Below are positions 1 to 10,210 of a DNA stretch of 64,000 bases, one piece after another. The notes under the pieces are model-generated. The model saw nothing but the letters and a program-made list of their open reading frames with translations. It had not been told where the DNA came from and did no database searches. The position numbers and the translations under genes were made by a program. Each line of letters begins with the position of its first letter. Within the stretch, counting starts at the first letter, position 1. The stretch spans positions 1,014,501 to 1,078,500 of the forward strand of contig WPIO01000066.1 in assembly GCA_009760855.2 (NCBI GenBank), given 5' to 3'. The stretch is from Cristatella mucedo (lineage: Eukaryota; Bryozoa; Phylactolaemata; Cristatellidae).

Positions 1-78
1 GGATAAGTGCAAATTACGGACAACTTTATTTAGTTATTCCTGTTTTTTCTGTGTGTGGGGATAATGCACCACAAGAGA

Positions 79-630
79 ATTAATAATAATAATAACAACT
101 TACTTACTAAAGCGCCCCAGACAACTCCATCTATTTCTAGGTGCTTAACATTTGCTGCAAAGGATACACGATCGGATGGTTAGTGGAAGCATATTCGATA
201 AACAACAAGAATAAACATGGTTAGGGGTAACATGCAGAGAGTCAGCATGCAAATAATGTGAATAATGGCAGCAGGCACAGTGTCAGCCCGCATAAGCACA
301 TAAGGGACGGATCGAAGGGACCCACTAAATGCTATCATAAATAGGTGTGTTTTTAAGTTCCTTTTAAATGTGGTCAGGTCAGGGGATGTTCTGATGCAGG
401 TCGGGAGGAAGTTCCAGACTTTGGGAGCATACGAACTAAATGCACGGTCTCCAAAGGATTTGAGATTTGTACGAGGTATTGGTATACAGTTAGATTCCGA
501 AATATGGTAGTACGATGCTTAGCCTATGGGAGCAGTATATCTGATAGATAGGCTGGAGCCAAAGAATGAAGGGACCTAAAAGTGAGCGAAAAAACCTGAT
601 GCATTTCTTTATTCGTAGCCAGTGCAGCTA
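79..630 (-). mobile_element. LINE-A 3' fragment (5'-truncated)
   Basis: This is a truncated L2/CR1-group retrotransposon copy in reverse orientation. The left edge is an (AAT)n run, the complement of the family's (ATT)n tail. The family hairpin follows (AAAGCGCC... complementary to a second arm), then the 3' untranslated part and the degenerate end of the reverse transcriptase. It matches the copies at 7871-8920 and 59885-60671 along its length. It ends about where the duplicated flank starts. It has no open coding capacity. Confidence 0.85.
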
Positions 631-1299
631 GTCAAGTTAAGGTGTCTCTGTCTACTCAGCCATATGCTTACGATTGGCGACACGCTCAGCTAATAGTCGC
701 TTGTGCTGTAGAAGTGTCAACAGTAATATTCAGCCCGTTCTTGTCAAAGTAGTCTGACCCACGGTCCAGCTGTATCTGCAAGTTATTGAGCAGTCAGCGA
801 TCTTCAGGTCATTATCTGCTACTAGAAAACCGATATGAAATACACCCAAATCGGCTATCACAATTTTCCAAACAGACGCACGCAGGGACTTCAATAAATA
901 TCTAGATATGCTCGTCTGACCATTCAGTCCCCACTCGTTCAGGTAGCGACGCAACGTGTGCAAAGACCTGAAGCTTGAAATTCGCCAACAATAAAGGGGA
1001 TCATATAATATATTATGTAACTATATAATATAATTTTAACTTAAAAATATAGTTAGATAATTATAATAATCTACTCGATGTTCCTGAAGCAATGCTAACA
1101 GCAGCATCATAGTAACTTGAAAAATCAAAAGCCACTAGATTATGGCTGACACATGGCAGGGGACTTCCGAATCAATCGTTTGCAGCTTAAAGCAAGCACC
1201 AGTGGTCTCATGAATAAAAACGATATGCTGTGACACACTACAATTCTCTGCAGCGCACTACAATCAGCTGTAGTACAGCTGCCAGTTCTAAAAGAATCA

Positions 1300-2180
1300 C
1301 CAGAAAGTTGCATTTTCAAATCCAAATTCCAAATAATGGTGTTACGCTTTTACTCACTAAATATAGTGCAACTTAGCTCACGTATTTCGAGCTGCGGTCT
1401 CCTATAGTCTGGGCATGAAAGCATCTTTACACATTTGAACGTCGATGCTATTTTCTTAAAAAGCTTCGCGGAACCGCTGTTTTGATTTCACATTATAAAG
1501 GAGAGTATTTCCAGCTTATCACGTTTCACGCAATTGCGTCTGGGTATTTTCGTGCTATGATCGCCATTGCCCCGGCTCAGGCAGCAGCCTCACAATAATT
1601 GGTCAGCAATACGGCTGCAATTTCCGCAAAAAGCCTCGGACAAGTGCGGTTTTGATTTCAACTAATAACGAAAAGTATGCTAGATTTACTCCTTTAATTA
1701 CTGGAGATTTGGCTTCCGCGTTCATAGGCTATGGTCACTGCTTGCCCAGCCCAGATGGCAGCCATAAATAATCGAAGTGTGAAACAGCTTCTATTTCCAC
1801 TAAATGCTTGGCGGAACTATGGTTTTGACTCTGAATTAAAGCAAGCAGAGTTTACGATCTCGCCATCAAATGCTTTGGCATTCTCATGTAATAAGGAAAT
1901 ACTAGATAATTTACCAGCCTTTTTCGTATAGCGACAGAAGAGAGCCTTTACGGCTATCACTACCGCTTGCATTCGCCACGAAGGATTGCCCACCGCAAGA
2001 TTCGAACCAATGACTTCGGGACCGAGGTCTTGAAAGTCACCGCCTTACCAAGTGTGCCTTCACAGCTCACCAATGACATCCAATGGCCTACCCGTTAGCT
2101 CCACCAAATATTCCAACTGTGCTGAGCTGCCTTTTCCACAATATTCTTTTGAGCAACTGCATTCTTTACTCTTAGTTACT
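1300..2180. repeat. Degenerate ~170-bp tandem array, left copy
   Basis: Diverged direct repeats share a core like GCGG-TTTTGATTT. Core occurrences near 1473, 1642 and 1816 are about 170 bp apart, with weaker units starting near 1307 and ending near 2155 after an S2 SINE is subtracted. The same monomer recurs near 55061-56240. Units are too diverged to be a young satellite. Function is unknown. Confidence 0.65.
1921..2068 (-). mobile_element. S2 SINE (tRNA-derived)
   Basis: Read on the minus strand, this has a tRNA-like head with a B-box-like TTGGTTCGAATCTTGCGGT and an upstream GGTAAGGCGG. A conserved body follows (GTGATAGCCGTAAAGGCTC and TCGCTAT). It matches the better copy at 43650-43840. 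It interrupts the ~170-bp tandem array, so it is younger than the array. Pol III-transcribed SINEs are mobilised by LINE proteins in trans. The partner LINE for S2 is not evident here. Confidence 0.8.
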
Positions 2181-3035
2181 GAAAAGTGTTCTGGGTTACC
2201 CACAGACACGCTTATGAATTGCATTAAAATGAAGCCAAGAATTATTCTGCTGGGTCCCTTTTCAAATGTTTACAATTCACATTAGCTTTAAAAAAAGTCT
2301 TGTTTACTAATAACCATCACGAAAATCAACGTCTTTCAAAGTTCATCAATATTACGCCAGGTATTCATATCCTTAAAAATATTTCATGTAATATAAATTT
2401 ACTCAGAACGAAAATGGAATACGCGTCGCAGGAACGTCTCAAATCAGCAGTCTTAAGCTTTAAAGCCTTAATGATGCGCAGCTAACGTGGAGAGTGGGTC
2501 TCTAAATAATTTTTTCTTCTGCTCAATTAAGAAAAATAGACATGCAGCAGCTCGCTAGTTTCGCTTAAGACACATGTCTAATATGCTTACTTTGGAAAAT
2601 CTGAAGTCAAATTATTTTGCTCGCAGCAAGTTGTGCATCTGGGGGTCTCAATCTGGATGACCACTTTAGGTCTACTCTAATAAAGGAATGGGTCGAACAT
2701 TACATATTTCTCAATAAGCCTAAATTTCGAAGAGCACGAGCCGCCATTGTTACTCTGCAAGCTGCCTCACCAAACTGGAATGTCAGCAAATCTCAAACCG
2801 GTGAGGCTCTCATGCGCACTGAAACTGTACATGTTACCGGTAACCGTATTTTAGAGTCTAACAGAGTTCGTTTTACCTCTAACCATATTGCGCTTGTTGA
2901 GAGATTGTAGGCGTTACCATGAACCACTACCACCGCACATCATGCTTCATTTACAGTGTATATAAAGTGTCTACGAAGAGATTGAGCTCTCGGAGGCTGC
3001 TACAAAAATGTAACTTTATTATTAACGTTATTGTA
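2181..3035. other. Unique sequence, no gene recognised
   Basis: Short open frames occur (for example 2617-2910 plus), but they have no domain, family resemblance, splice pattern or paralogue in the window. I see nothing supportable here. Confidence 0.4.
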
Positions 3036-3037
3036 AC

Positions 3038-3490
3038 TATTAGTGTTATCTATCTCCGTCTGTAACTCCACAAAGTCATAAAGACCATGTGGGTGTTACG
3101 CAGGAGAGTTTTTTTAAAGCACACTCAGCCTAAGCGGCTTTAGGTACGCATTTGGTAGCCAACAGACTTCGTCTCACGCAACAAAGAGAAAGTGGGAAGC
3201 ATAGCAGAGTCAGGAGAGCACTTGAAGTAGTGAGTAGCATATAAGTAGCAGCTCAGGACCGCTGAAAAAGATGTGCCATAGTCGGCGGTAGGAGAGTAGT
3301 TGTCGTTGCGTAAGAATTGCGGAAGCGAGTTCCACAGTCTAGGACCTGCAGAGCTAAAGCTTCTGTCGCCAATGGTCTGTAAGCGGAGGAATGGGACAGC
3401 TAATTTATCGTCCACACAGGACCTGAGGGCGCGAACAGGCTGAAACTGATGCAGCAGTTCAGCTAGGTACGAAGGAGCCAAGCCGTAGTG
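3038..3490 (-). mobile_element. LINE-B 3' fragment
   Basis: A reverse-oriented LINE-B copy. The left edge shows the family 3' end (complement of GGAGTTACAGACGGAGATA), then sequence coding on the minus strand for the end of the reverse transcriptase protein: SYLAELLHQFQPVRALRSC and FSSAGPRLWNSLPQFLRN. The reading frame stays open to about 3481. It is truncated at its 5' end near 3490. Confidence 0.9.
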
Positions 3491-3917
3491 TTATTAGGAA
3501 TATAGTTGAATAGAAAAGGAGGTAGAGGGACTGAAAGTAGCGTAAAATATCAGCAAAGAACGATTTGATGCGACGTATAAGCAGAGCCGACTGAGGAGAC
3601 TGGAGAGAAGATGTAGTGGCATACATATAATGGCAATGAGTCAAGAAGAAGTCCTGCAGCACAAGAGCTACTGTCGCCGAAGGTCTCAAAGCTGCTCTAC
3701 CGACATCAACGGACTAGTCTCAGCAATAAAACCTGAGAAGTGATCAATTTTTGAAATAGTATATAGCCAATACGAACTAATAGAAGCCCTTAAAGGCATA
3801 GACCTGTGGATTTGTTGCGTGGATATAGTTACTACACTTCGCAATATCTCAAAGCTTGCTTTTTTACTACTATTATTGAGACAAAAACTATTTTTTTCAA
3901 GATTGGCTTTTATGATA
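3491..3917. other. Unique sequence, no gene recognised
   Basis: No domain, repeat family or splice-consistent open stretch is recognised. A 76-codon minus frame at 3459-3689 overlaps the LINE-B edge and has no family resemblance. Confidence 0.35.
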
Positions 3918-4080
3918 TCATGGAAAAAATAGAAAAAACATCGCTAACCAAAACTTAAGCTTGGATGCCACTATTTTCCGCTCCTTGCGAGATTGAGCTG
4001 TCCACGATGATGCTGCCAATGTCGCTTCAAACGTTTCAGATGCCTTTGCGCTGGCATAAGTATGGTCTGGATTTGAGTCA
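3918..4080 (-). other. Possible alternative terminal exon of minus IgSF gene
   Basis: On the minus strand a good 3' splice site (pyrimidine-rich, ending TCATTTCCAG) at about 4104 is followed by an open stretch to a stop at 3918. The peptide is polar, with segments such as STPVDSNPDHTYASAKASE and SRKERKIVASKLK. This looks compositionally like a receptor cytoplasmic tail. It lies 3' of the stop of the membrane exon at 4763-4381, so it could be an alternative last exon. It has no paralogue that I can see at the duplicated position, so this may be chance. Confidence 0.2.
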
Positions 4081-4380
4081 ACAGGAGTTGAGCCAACGCC
4101 TTTGCTGGAAATGAGCTGATGCGTTTGCTGCAAATATAGCATTTTGCGTAAGGCAGTAACTCGTATATAAAAGCCTAAGCAATAGGCTGTCTGCATTTCA
4201 GAAGATAAAATTACAATGGGACTAGTGCACAGCTTTAACAAAGGCTGAGTATTCAAGACAGCCGCAATTAGGCAAATGCAATCGGGAAACAATTTACAGG
4301 AATCGCGAGACAGAAGTAAAAATATTCATTCTCGAAATGGTCACTTCAATGTAGACTAGATGTAATGTTGGTTTACTATT

Positions 4381-4763
4381 TCATGTAGTCGACGGGGACC
4401 CAAAATGCTCCTCATTGTGCGTAGTAAGCTTATTCATGCCAGATAATAAAACAGCACCGGATGAAATCTTTGATTTCCGGACTTGTGTAGGTAAGACCAG
4501 TGGCTGATTGAGAGAATTTTGTTCGCTAATGAAAGCCTGCTGTTGCAATGGCTCGTTCGTAGTTTTAACTGCACTACTTAAATAGGCGTTCTTATAAGAC
4601 AGATCAGGCGCTTCGTCAAGGCCTACGTTCAACTGTCTTTGCATTCCCGGCGATTGTGTGCATTCTGTTTGTAGCTTAAAAAACGCTGACGGCTTGTACA
4701 AGTACCAGATTACTGCCAAAGTTCCAGCAGGTAAACAAAGTGAAGCCACCACGGTGAAGAAGA
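4381..4763 (-). CDS. Membrane + cytoplasmic tail exon of IgSF receptor
   Basis: This terminal exon has about 127 open codons ending in TGA at 4383-4381. The acceptor is taken as GCTTCAG ending at 4764 because it gives phase 1, like the paralogous exon at 58609. A second AG at 4771 is possible. One hydrophobic helix (core LCLPAGTLAVIWYLYK) is followed by a polar tail of about 100 residues with a few tyrosines (LSYKNAYLSS) and the end NEEHFGSPSTT. The helix matches the other copy through L-P-x-G-x-L-x(4)-Y-L, and the tail end matches ETEHIGT. No exact ITIM or ITAM is present. A possible juxtamembrane exon (about 5107-5029) ends in GTAAGT at phase 1, compatible with this acceptor. Confidence 0.55.
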
Positions 4764-5109
4764 CTGAAGCCTGACATGGAAGTGACGTAGTTACCGGTCA
4801 AAAGCGCATTGAAAGTATCAGCCAGGATGTTGTGAATATCGCGAAGCAATCCCTACGATTGCTTAAAAGGAAGATGTTTTGACAAACAAAAGCTAGAGTG
4901 CTGCTCATACGTGTCCTTTAATGACAAAAGAAAGTAAGAGCGCTAGTGTCCATATAAAGGAATCATTCAATACTAATCTATATTTCACAATGATAACGGG
5001 ATGCCAAATAAACAAGATACAAATAACTTACTATCCGAAGGAAAGTGAGGTCTTGTGAAATCTAAACGTTGCAGCATCGGGCAACACGGTAAGCTAGTTT
5101 CGCAGGAAG

Positions 5110-5395
5110 CTGTCCTAAAAGTTATCACTACATTTAGTGCCAATGTAAGTAATTAAAAAATTCTCAGGAGTTCTTCCACAATGAAAGAACGGCAAAAGCC
5201 CAAATAAAACGCTTTGGAATGACTAGTGTGCAAATGCTCGCGTCCCGATTGATGTAAACGAACGGCTCAATAGAAGAATGGCTGTTTATGTAGGGATTAG
5301 TGTTGCTACCGATTGCCAAGTTTAAAGGGCAGTGCATAGCCAGATTTCGCAGTGACCTCTGTGCACGACTTCGGAATCATTAAGCTTACAATTAA
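5110..5395 (-). pseudogene. Decayed Ig domain 3 exon
   Basis: This aligns in nucleotides with the plus-strand D3 exon (20290-20604) at matching spacing. ACTGAAGT near its start corresponds to ACAGAGGT here. About 211 bases on, ATTGAATAATAAAATCCTGA corresponds to ATTGTGGAAGAACTCCTGA. The frame is broken: the frame that aligns at the start (TEV...) meets stops, while another frame stays open for about 65 codons. It is not a functional Ig domain as it stands. Confidence 0.45.
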
Positions 5396-5439
5396 TTATT
5401 CGGATTTACCTGTGTTAATTTAAATAAATCTACCTAAAT

Positions 5440-5760
5440 AAAATAATTTCAGCCTGTTATTTACGATGGCAGTGGGATTTTTGATTTAGTCAATATTTAC
5501 TCTTTTAGCAATCTTGTACCCCACCACTTCGTTATTGAATCTTTGTTGGCCACTTTGACAAAAACAAGAAGGTCTTGGAAAAACTGAGGAGCTAGTGGCG
5601 TATTTATCCGGAAACCGATGGTCCGCTCGAAAGATAGTTAGTCCTGCTGGCTCTTAGAAAGTCAAGGAATTGAGAGCAATTACCAAGCATCGTTTCTGCA
5701 AACTGCCCGTACTTGTCCTGTAAATGTAAAGCTAGACTTGACCATCAAAGCAAGGTACTA
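5440..5760 (-). pseudogene. Decayed Ig domain 2 exon
   Basis: The start aligns with the plus-strand D2 exon: TACGTCGCTGTCCATGGACA there against TACCTTGCTTTGATGGTCAA here, directly after an AG. A one-base deletion shifts the frame, and stops follow. Similarity fades in the second half, so the 3' edge is a guess from spacing. Confidence 0.4.
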
Positions 5761-5793
5761 CTGTCCTGATATGGACAGTAATAGCAACTTTAC

Positions 5794-6245
5794 TGCTTTC
5801 AGATTGCCGGGAATGGAAACACTCTTGAAAGCCACAGTGCCGCTAGTAAAAGAAAAAAAATAAATAAAATTCATTTATATAGCGCCCCAAGAGAACTTAA
5901 TCTCTATTCAGGCGCTTCACATATGCCTCGGGGCTCGAGCCCACGACCTCAGTCAGAACTTGGTCGGGGCGAGCACCTTAACCGCTAGCCAGATCTTTGG
6001 TTCTTTCACAATACTTTGTTTGACTGGGAGTCGCCTCGGTGTCCGCACCATTCGGAGAGCATTAAACAGCTGGTTCACCTTCCGAATGCAGTGGATTTAG
6101 CAGTGGATTCCACCCGAATACAGGTCTGCTCTCGATGAAATTTCCTCATTCTAGACCGATTACATCGAAGTAATTGCATATAGCGACAAAGGCTGAGAGT
6201 ATTAGGCTCCAGTATTTCGGCGTATACGAAGCGAAGGCTCGATCA
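5794..6245 (-). pseudogene. Decayed Ig domain 1 exon split by a SINE
   Basis: The exon starts after CTCTCTAG near 6246 and ends at a GTAAAG donor near 5793. On the minus strand it reads RFVYAEILEPNTLSLC, comparable with RFVRTYSIMEDVTLAC of the plus gene. SRMRKFHR then corresponds to the C-strand SRIVEWYR, TKYC to the F-strand SEYC, and AFKSVSIP to the G-strand AYQKFSIT. The frame changes after the C strand, there is an in-frame stop, and an S1 SINE lies between the F and G strands. An intact Ig domain is not encoded. Confidence 0.6.
5851..5994 (-). mobile_element. S1 SINE inside Ig exon
   Basis: On the minus strand this has a tRNA-like head (AGCGGTTAAGGTGCTCGCCC, and a B-box-like GGGCTCGAGCCCC), then GAAGCGCCTGAATAGAG, TTCTCTTGGGGCGCTATATA and an A/T-rich tail. 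The last part is the LINE-A type 3' hairpin. The element sits between the F and G strands of the decayed D1 exon. No clean target duplication is visible. Confidence 0.85.
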
Positions 6246-6512
6246 CTAGAGAGTTTTATTTAGTTCGAGCACTGGCAGTTCGCCTGGTAGCCGACCGATT
6301 GATGGTTTTTATGCACCGCAGAAGCAAAGGGGATGCATAGGTAAGCTGGACAGGTAAGCGGGACAGGTAAGACGGAGTGAGCGAATAAAGTGTGATGGTA
6401 AGCCAAGTAGTGGATCCGTGAGTCGATTCAAGACACCGTAGGAAGCCGGTGAAGATCAGACGGAATTGGTGAGCGGCTGCCTGGCAGAAAGTTGTAGTGC
6501 AACGATGGGTAC

Positions 6513-6570
6513 TTAGTTCAGATAGAGCGATAAACACAAGAACGAATGCTGTGAATATTATTGCCCTCAT
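6513..6570 (-). CDS. Signal-peptide exon candidate
   Basis: An ATG at 6570 starts MRAIIFTAFVLVFIALSEL, a typical secretory signal (basic residue, then a long hydrophobic core). A GTACCC donor at 6512 would close the exon in phase 1, the usual phase for joining signal and Ig exons. It lies about 270 bp upstream of the decayed D1 exon on the same strand. Without splicing the frame runs on to 104 codons (stop at 6256) with no recognisable domain. The donor is weak, so the exon end is uncertain. Confidence 0.45.
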
Positions 6571-6629
6571 TACCTGTCGTAGATTGGCCAGATGAAATGT
6601 GAAAAATGACAGCTGTTTCAGTCTAATAA

Positions 6630-7380
6630 TATCAACAATAATATCAACAATAATATCAACAATAATATTAAAAATAATAATAAAAACACTTGATAAAGCG
6701 CACTCAGAGGAACCAATTTCTTTCTAGGCACTTTAAAATTACTGCAAAGGAAACACAATCGAATAGCTAGTGGTAGAATGCTTTATAAACCAAAAATTAT
6801 AACATGTTTAGGGGGTGATATGCTCAGGGTCAGCAGTCATATGTGGTTACTGGCAGCACTCACTGTGCTGACACACATAAGCACATACAAGGTTGAATCA
6901 CAGGACCCAATAAATACTGTGCTAAATAGGTGCGCTTTAGATTTACTTTTAAATGTAGTCAGGCCTGGAGATCCGTTGAAGCAACGAGGATGTGAGTTCC
7001 AGGGTTTGGGAGCATACGAGCTAAAGGTACTGTCTCCAAAGTCTTTGAGGTTTGTACGAGGTATAGGTAAGCAGTTAGATTCCGAAAATCCTTGGTACGA
7101 TGCTTAGCCTAGTGAGGCAGATGATCTGATATGTAAGCTGGAACCAAAGAATGAAGGGAGCTAAAGAGAGCGACAGAACCTTGAAGTCAATGTGTTGCCA
7201 GACTAGTTGCCACTGCAGGTCGGTCAGAAGTGATGTGATATGGCAGCTTCAACTCTCACGAAAGACAATCCCAGGTGAAGAGTTTTTCACCAGCTGTAAG
7301 CGCCTGGTTGCACGAGCCAACAGATCAGCAAGCAGTGATTTACAGAAGTCAAGACGGCATGTCACAAATGCATAGACTGA
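6630..7380 (-). mobile_element. LINE-A 3' fragment
   Basis: The left edge is an AT-rich (AATATC/AAT)n tail at 6632-6690, then the LINE-A hairpin and 3' region. It continues through coding similarity to the end of the reverse transcriptase near GACATGCCGTCTTGACTTC (minus). Many frameshifts are present. The plus-strand open frame at 6778-7107 is antisense to this copy and is not a gene. Confidence 0.85.
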
Positions 7381-7834
7381 CCAACTAAAACGTTTGCTAG
7401 CGGTTGCTTCGTCGTCTCGTGACCCTATAGTTTACCTTGTTCAGGATTCAACTTTTAGACTTGTTTAGTTTCCCTGTTGTTGTGGACCCATGCGGTATTG
7501 TAAAGAGGTCTAACCTCACGGCCGCTCGTCGTAGCCTAGCTAGCTCAGCGGCATGACGAGCCGCGGTATGGCCTAACCATGCTGGGGCATGGCGAGAAAT
7601 GGCTTCTGACCCCGAAGTATTGGCTGAGGATGCATTAAGGGTGTCAAGAGAATTCGACGTGCTGGAGTCTCTACAACAAGGCTAGAGCTTAATCGCAATG
7701 CTTGACGTTCCAAAGTATCAGTTCACCTGGCCTGCCGCTACTCGTTCGAGTGTCTTTAAAGGAAGCGGTAAAATGTAGACTCGGAAAAAGTTGCTGAAGT
7801 TCTTCTGGTCAATAGCACTTTATTGAGAAGTGAT
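7381..7834. other. Unique sequence, no gene recognised
   Basis: There is a moderately GC-rich stretch near 7500-7600 with palindromic GCCGCTC/GAGCCGC-like words. No open frame of note and no family resemblance were found. Confidence 0.3.
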
Positions 7835-10208
7835 CTGGTAGAGCACCTCTCATCTCGCCTGGGCATCATTATAATAATAATAATATTGCACTTGATAAAG
7901 CGCCCTCAGAGAACTTAATCTCTTTCTAGGCGCTTTACATTTGCTGCAAAGTGATATGCAATAGAATAGTAAGTAAAATCATGCTTGAAAAACAAACAAA
8001 ATGAATAATATGGTTAGGGGTGACATGCACAGGGTCAGCATGCAAATGTGGTTAGTGGCAGCATGCACAGTGTCAGCACGCATAAGCACATCAAGGACGA
8101 ATCACAGGGACCCACTAAATGCTGTCCTAAATAGGTGTGTTTTTAAGTTCCTTTTAAATGTGGTCAGGTCAGAGGATGTTCTGACGCAGGTCGGGAGGGA
8201 GTTCCAGGCTTTGGGAGCATACGAGCTAAATGCACGGTCTCCAAAGGATTTAAGATTTGTACGAGGTATTTCCAGACTGTTGAATTCCGAAAAGCGAGTG
8301 GTACGATGCTTGGCCTGATGGGGTAGTATATCTGAAAGATAGGCTGGAGCCATAGAATGAAGAGACCTAAAAGTGAGCGACAAAACCTTGAAGTCAATCC
8401 GTTGCCTCACTGGTAGCCAGTGCAGGTCTGCGAGAAGTGGAGTAATGTGGCAACTGCGACGCTCACGACAGACAAGCCTAGCTGCAGAGTTTTGCACCAG
8501 CTGCAATCGCCTGATCGCACATGCTGGTAGGCCAGTAAGCAGTGAGTTGCAGAAGTCGAGACGGGATATGACGAATGCATGGACCATCTTGGACGTGGTA
8601 TCCTTATCTAAACAAGCCCGAATTTTAGCAATGTTATGAAGCTGAAAATAGGCGGATTTGACTGTAGAGCTGATGTGGTCGTCTAACGAGAGGTCGCTTT
8701 GGAATATGACACCTAGATTTTGAGCTGATTCAACTGGAGATATGCTGGCAGAGCCAATTTTGAAAGTCAGCCTTTCCAATTTCCGAATCACACTGGGTTT
8801 GCCCATAACTAGTAAGTTAGTTTTATCATCGTTTAGTTTTAGAAAATTTGCTGCCATCCATGTGCGGATGTCATCAATGCATGCAGCAAGTGAGTTGAGA
8901 GAATTTGAAGTGCTTGAAGAATCATTAGTACTGCTTTGTAATTGTTCAGGTCCCATCTCAGTGGCAGACTCCAGAGTACTGATATGAATGGACAAAGATC
9001 ATCCGACGTACCTCTGAAATATGGGGTTCCTCAGGGCTCTCTGCTGGGTCAGGTTCTTTTCACGGTTTAAACTCTCCCTCTTGCTGATGTGATTGCCAAG
9101 CGCAATCTAGGCTTTTACCTCTATGCGGATGACACTCAGTTGTACCTTTGCTTTGATTCCTCCTAGCCTTTGAGCACCTCGAATTCTCTCAACTCCCTTT
9201 GCTTCACGTATTGATGACATCTGCCCTTGGATGGTAGTGAATTTTATCGAACTAAAAGATGATAGAATCAACTTATTAGTTATTTGCAAACCCAGTGTGA
9301 TTCCGAAATTGGAAAGGCTTACGACCAACATTGGCTCTTCCAGCTTATCTCCTGTTGAATCAGCTCGAAATTTAGGTGTCATGTTCTAAAGTGACCTCTC
9401 ATTCGACGAGGGCATCCGCTCCACAATCAAAATGCCTACTTTTAGATATATAACATTGCTAAAATTTGGGCTTGCTTAGATAAAGGTACCAAGTTCAAGT
9501 TGGTCCCTGCATTTGTGATATTCCTTCTTGACTTCTGTAACTCACGGCTTGCTGGCCTACCAACATGTGCAATCAGGCTCTTACAACTAGTGCAAAACTC
9601 TGCAGCTCGGCTAGTCTATCTTGAGCGGCGCAGCTGCCACACCTTCTTCTCGCCAACCTGCACTGGCCACTAGTCAAGCGATGGATCGACTTCAAGGTGT
9701 TGTCGCTGAATTTTAGGTCACTTCATTCGTTGGCTCCAGCCTATCGCTCAAGTCTACTGCCCCACCAGGTCAAGCATCGTACCACCTGTTCTTCGGAATC
9801 CAAAAGTATGTCAATACCTCGTACAAACGTCGAATTCTTTGGAGACCGTGCATTTAGTTCACACGCTTCCAAAGCCTGGAACTCACTCCTTATTTTTGTG
9901 ACATGATCCCCTGACTTTATCGCATTAAAAAAAACTTAGAAGCACACCTATTTAAGACAGCATTTACTGGATCCCTGTGATTCGTCCTCAATGTGCTTGT
10001 GTGTGCTGACACCGTGCATGCTGCCACTAACTACACTTGCACGCTGACCCTGTGCATGTCCCCCTAACCATGTTATTCACTTCGTTTATTAGCAGGATAT
10101 TACTCACTATTCAATCGCGTTTTCATTTGTGGTAAATCTAAAGCGCCTAGAAAGAGAGTGAGTTCTCTTAGAGTGCTTTATCAAGTGCATTATTATTATT
10201 ATTATTAT
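7835..10208 (+). mobile_element. LINE-A copy, interrupted by another LINE-A
   Basis: This plus-oriented copy is seen in two parts, about 7835-7870 and 8921-10208. The second part codes for degenerate reverse transcriptase (GVPQGS-like region near 9030, FYLYADDTQLYL near 9113-9150) and the C-terminal region. It then shows the 3' hairpin near 10140-10180 and an (ATT)n tail to 10208. Frameshifts and stops are frequent. The gap is filled by the minus-oriented copy at 7871-8920, flanked by ATCATT repeats. Confidence 0.85.
7871..8920 (-). mobile_element. Young LINE-A insertion with TSD
   Basis: This minus-oriented, 5'-truncated copy inserted into the plus LINE-A. ATCATT occurs at 7865-7870 and 8921-8926 as the target-site duplication. 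A frame stays open on the minus strand from about 8920 to 8102 and encodes the C-terminal part of the reverse transcriptase protein. It includes the segments WMAANFLKLNDDKTNLLVMG, SRLDFCNSLLTGLPACAIRR, SFGDRAFSSYAPKAWNSLP and the end RTAFSGSL. The catalytic YADD region is missing because of truncation. It is about 97% identical to 59885-60671 across some 520 compared bases, so both moved fairly recently. Confidence 0.9.
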
Positions 10209-10210
10209 TT

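Larger units (their letters stand above)
645..2180. repeat. Left copy of duplicated flank
   Basis: This segment matches 54470-56340 in the same order and orientation, with many substitutions and indels. Anchors include AGGTAGCGACGCAACGTG at 941-958 against AGGTAGCGGCACAACGCG at 54764-54781, ACCTGAAGC at 966 against 54791, and GTTGCA at 1307 against 55061. The offset is about 53.75-53.83 kb. The homologous membrane exons at 4763 and 58609 lie at the same offset, so one ancestral duplication is the simplest reading. A SINE (S2) interrupts it. No protein-coding exon is recognised inside. Confidence 0.75.
4381..6570 (-). pseudogene. Decayed IgSF receptor gene (signal, 3 Ig, TM, tail)
   Basis: Read on the minus strand, this is an inverted paralogue of the plus-strand Ig gene at 17910-20604, with domains in the same order. 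The pieces are a signal-peptide exon (6570-6513), D1 (about 6245-5794), D2 (about 5760-5440), D3 (about 5395-5110) and a membrane-plus-tail exon (4763-4381). D1 resemblance is clear in pieces: RFV-x(7)-N-T-L-x-L-C, SRMRKFHR against SRIVEWYR, and AFKSVSIP against AYQKFSIT. D1 has a frame change, a stop and a SINE inside it, and D2 has stops. The gene therefore cannot encode the full receptor, although the ends stay open. Calling it one gene is inference from order and spacing. Confidence 0.6.

Noticed and set aside
5110-5395. Intact Ig domain in the ~65-codon open minus frame (MHCPLNLAIGSNTNPY...)
   Set aside because: The cysteine spacing is superficially Ig-like, but the F-strand pattern is absent. 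Nucleotide alignment to D3 shows the true frame is a different, broken one.
8001-8318. Plus-strand frame of 105 codons, with a near copy at 60025-60333 and a relative at 6778-7107
   Set aside because: All three are antisense to the same LINE-A 3' region. Their similarity comes from the element, not from a gene family.
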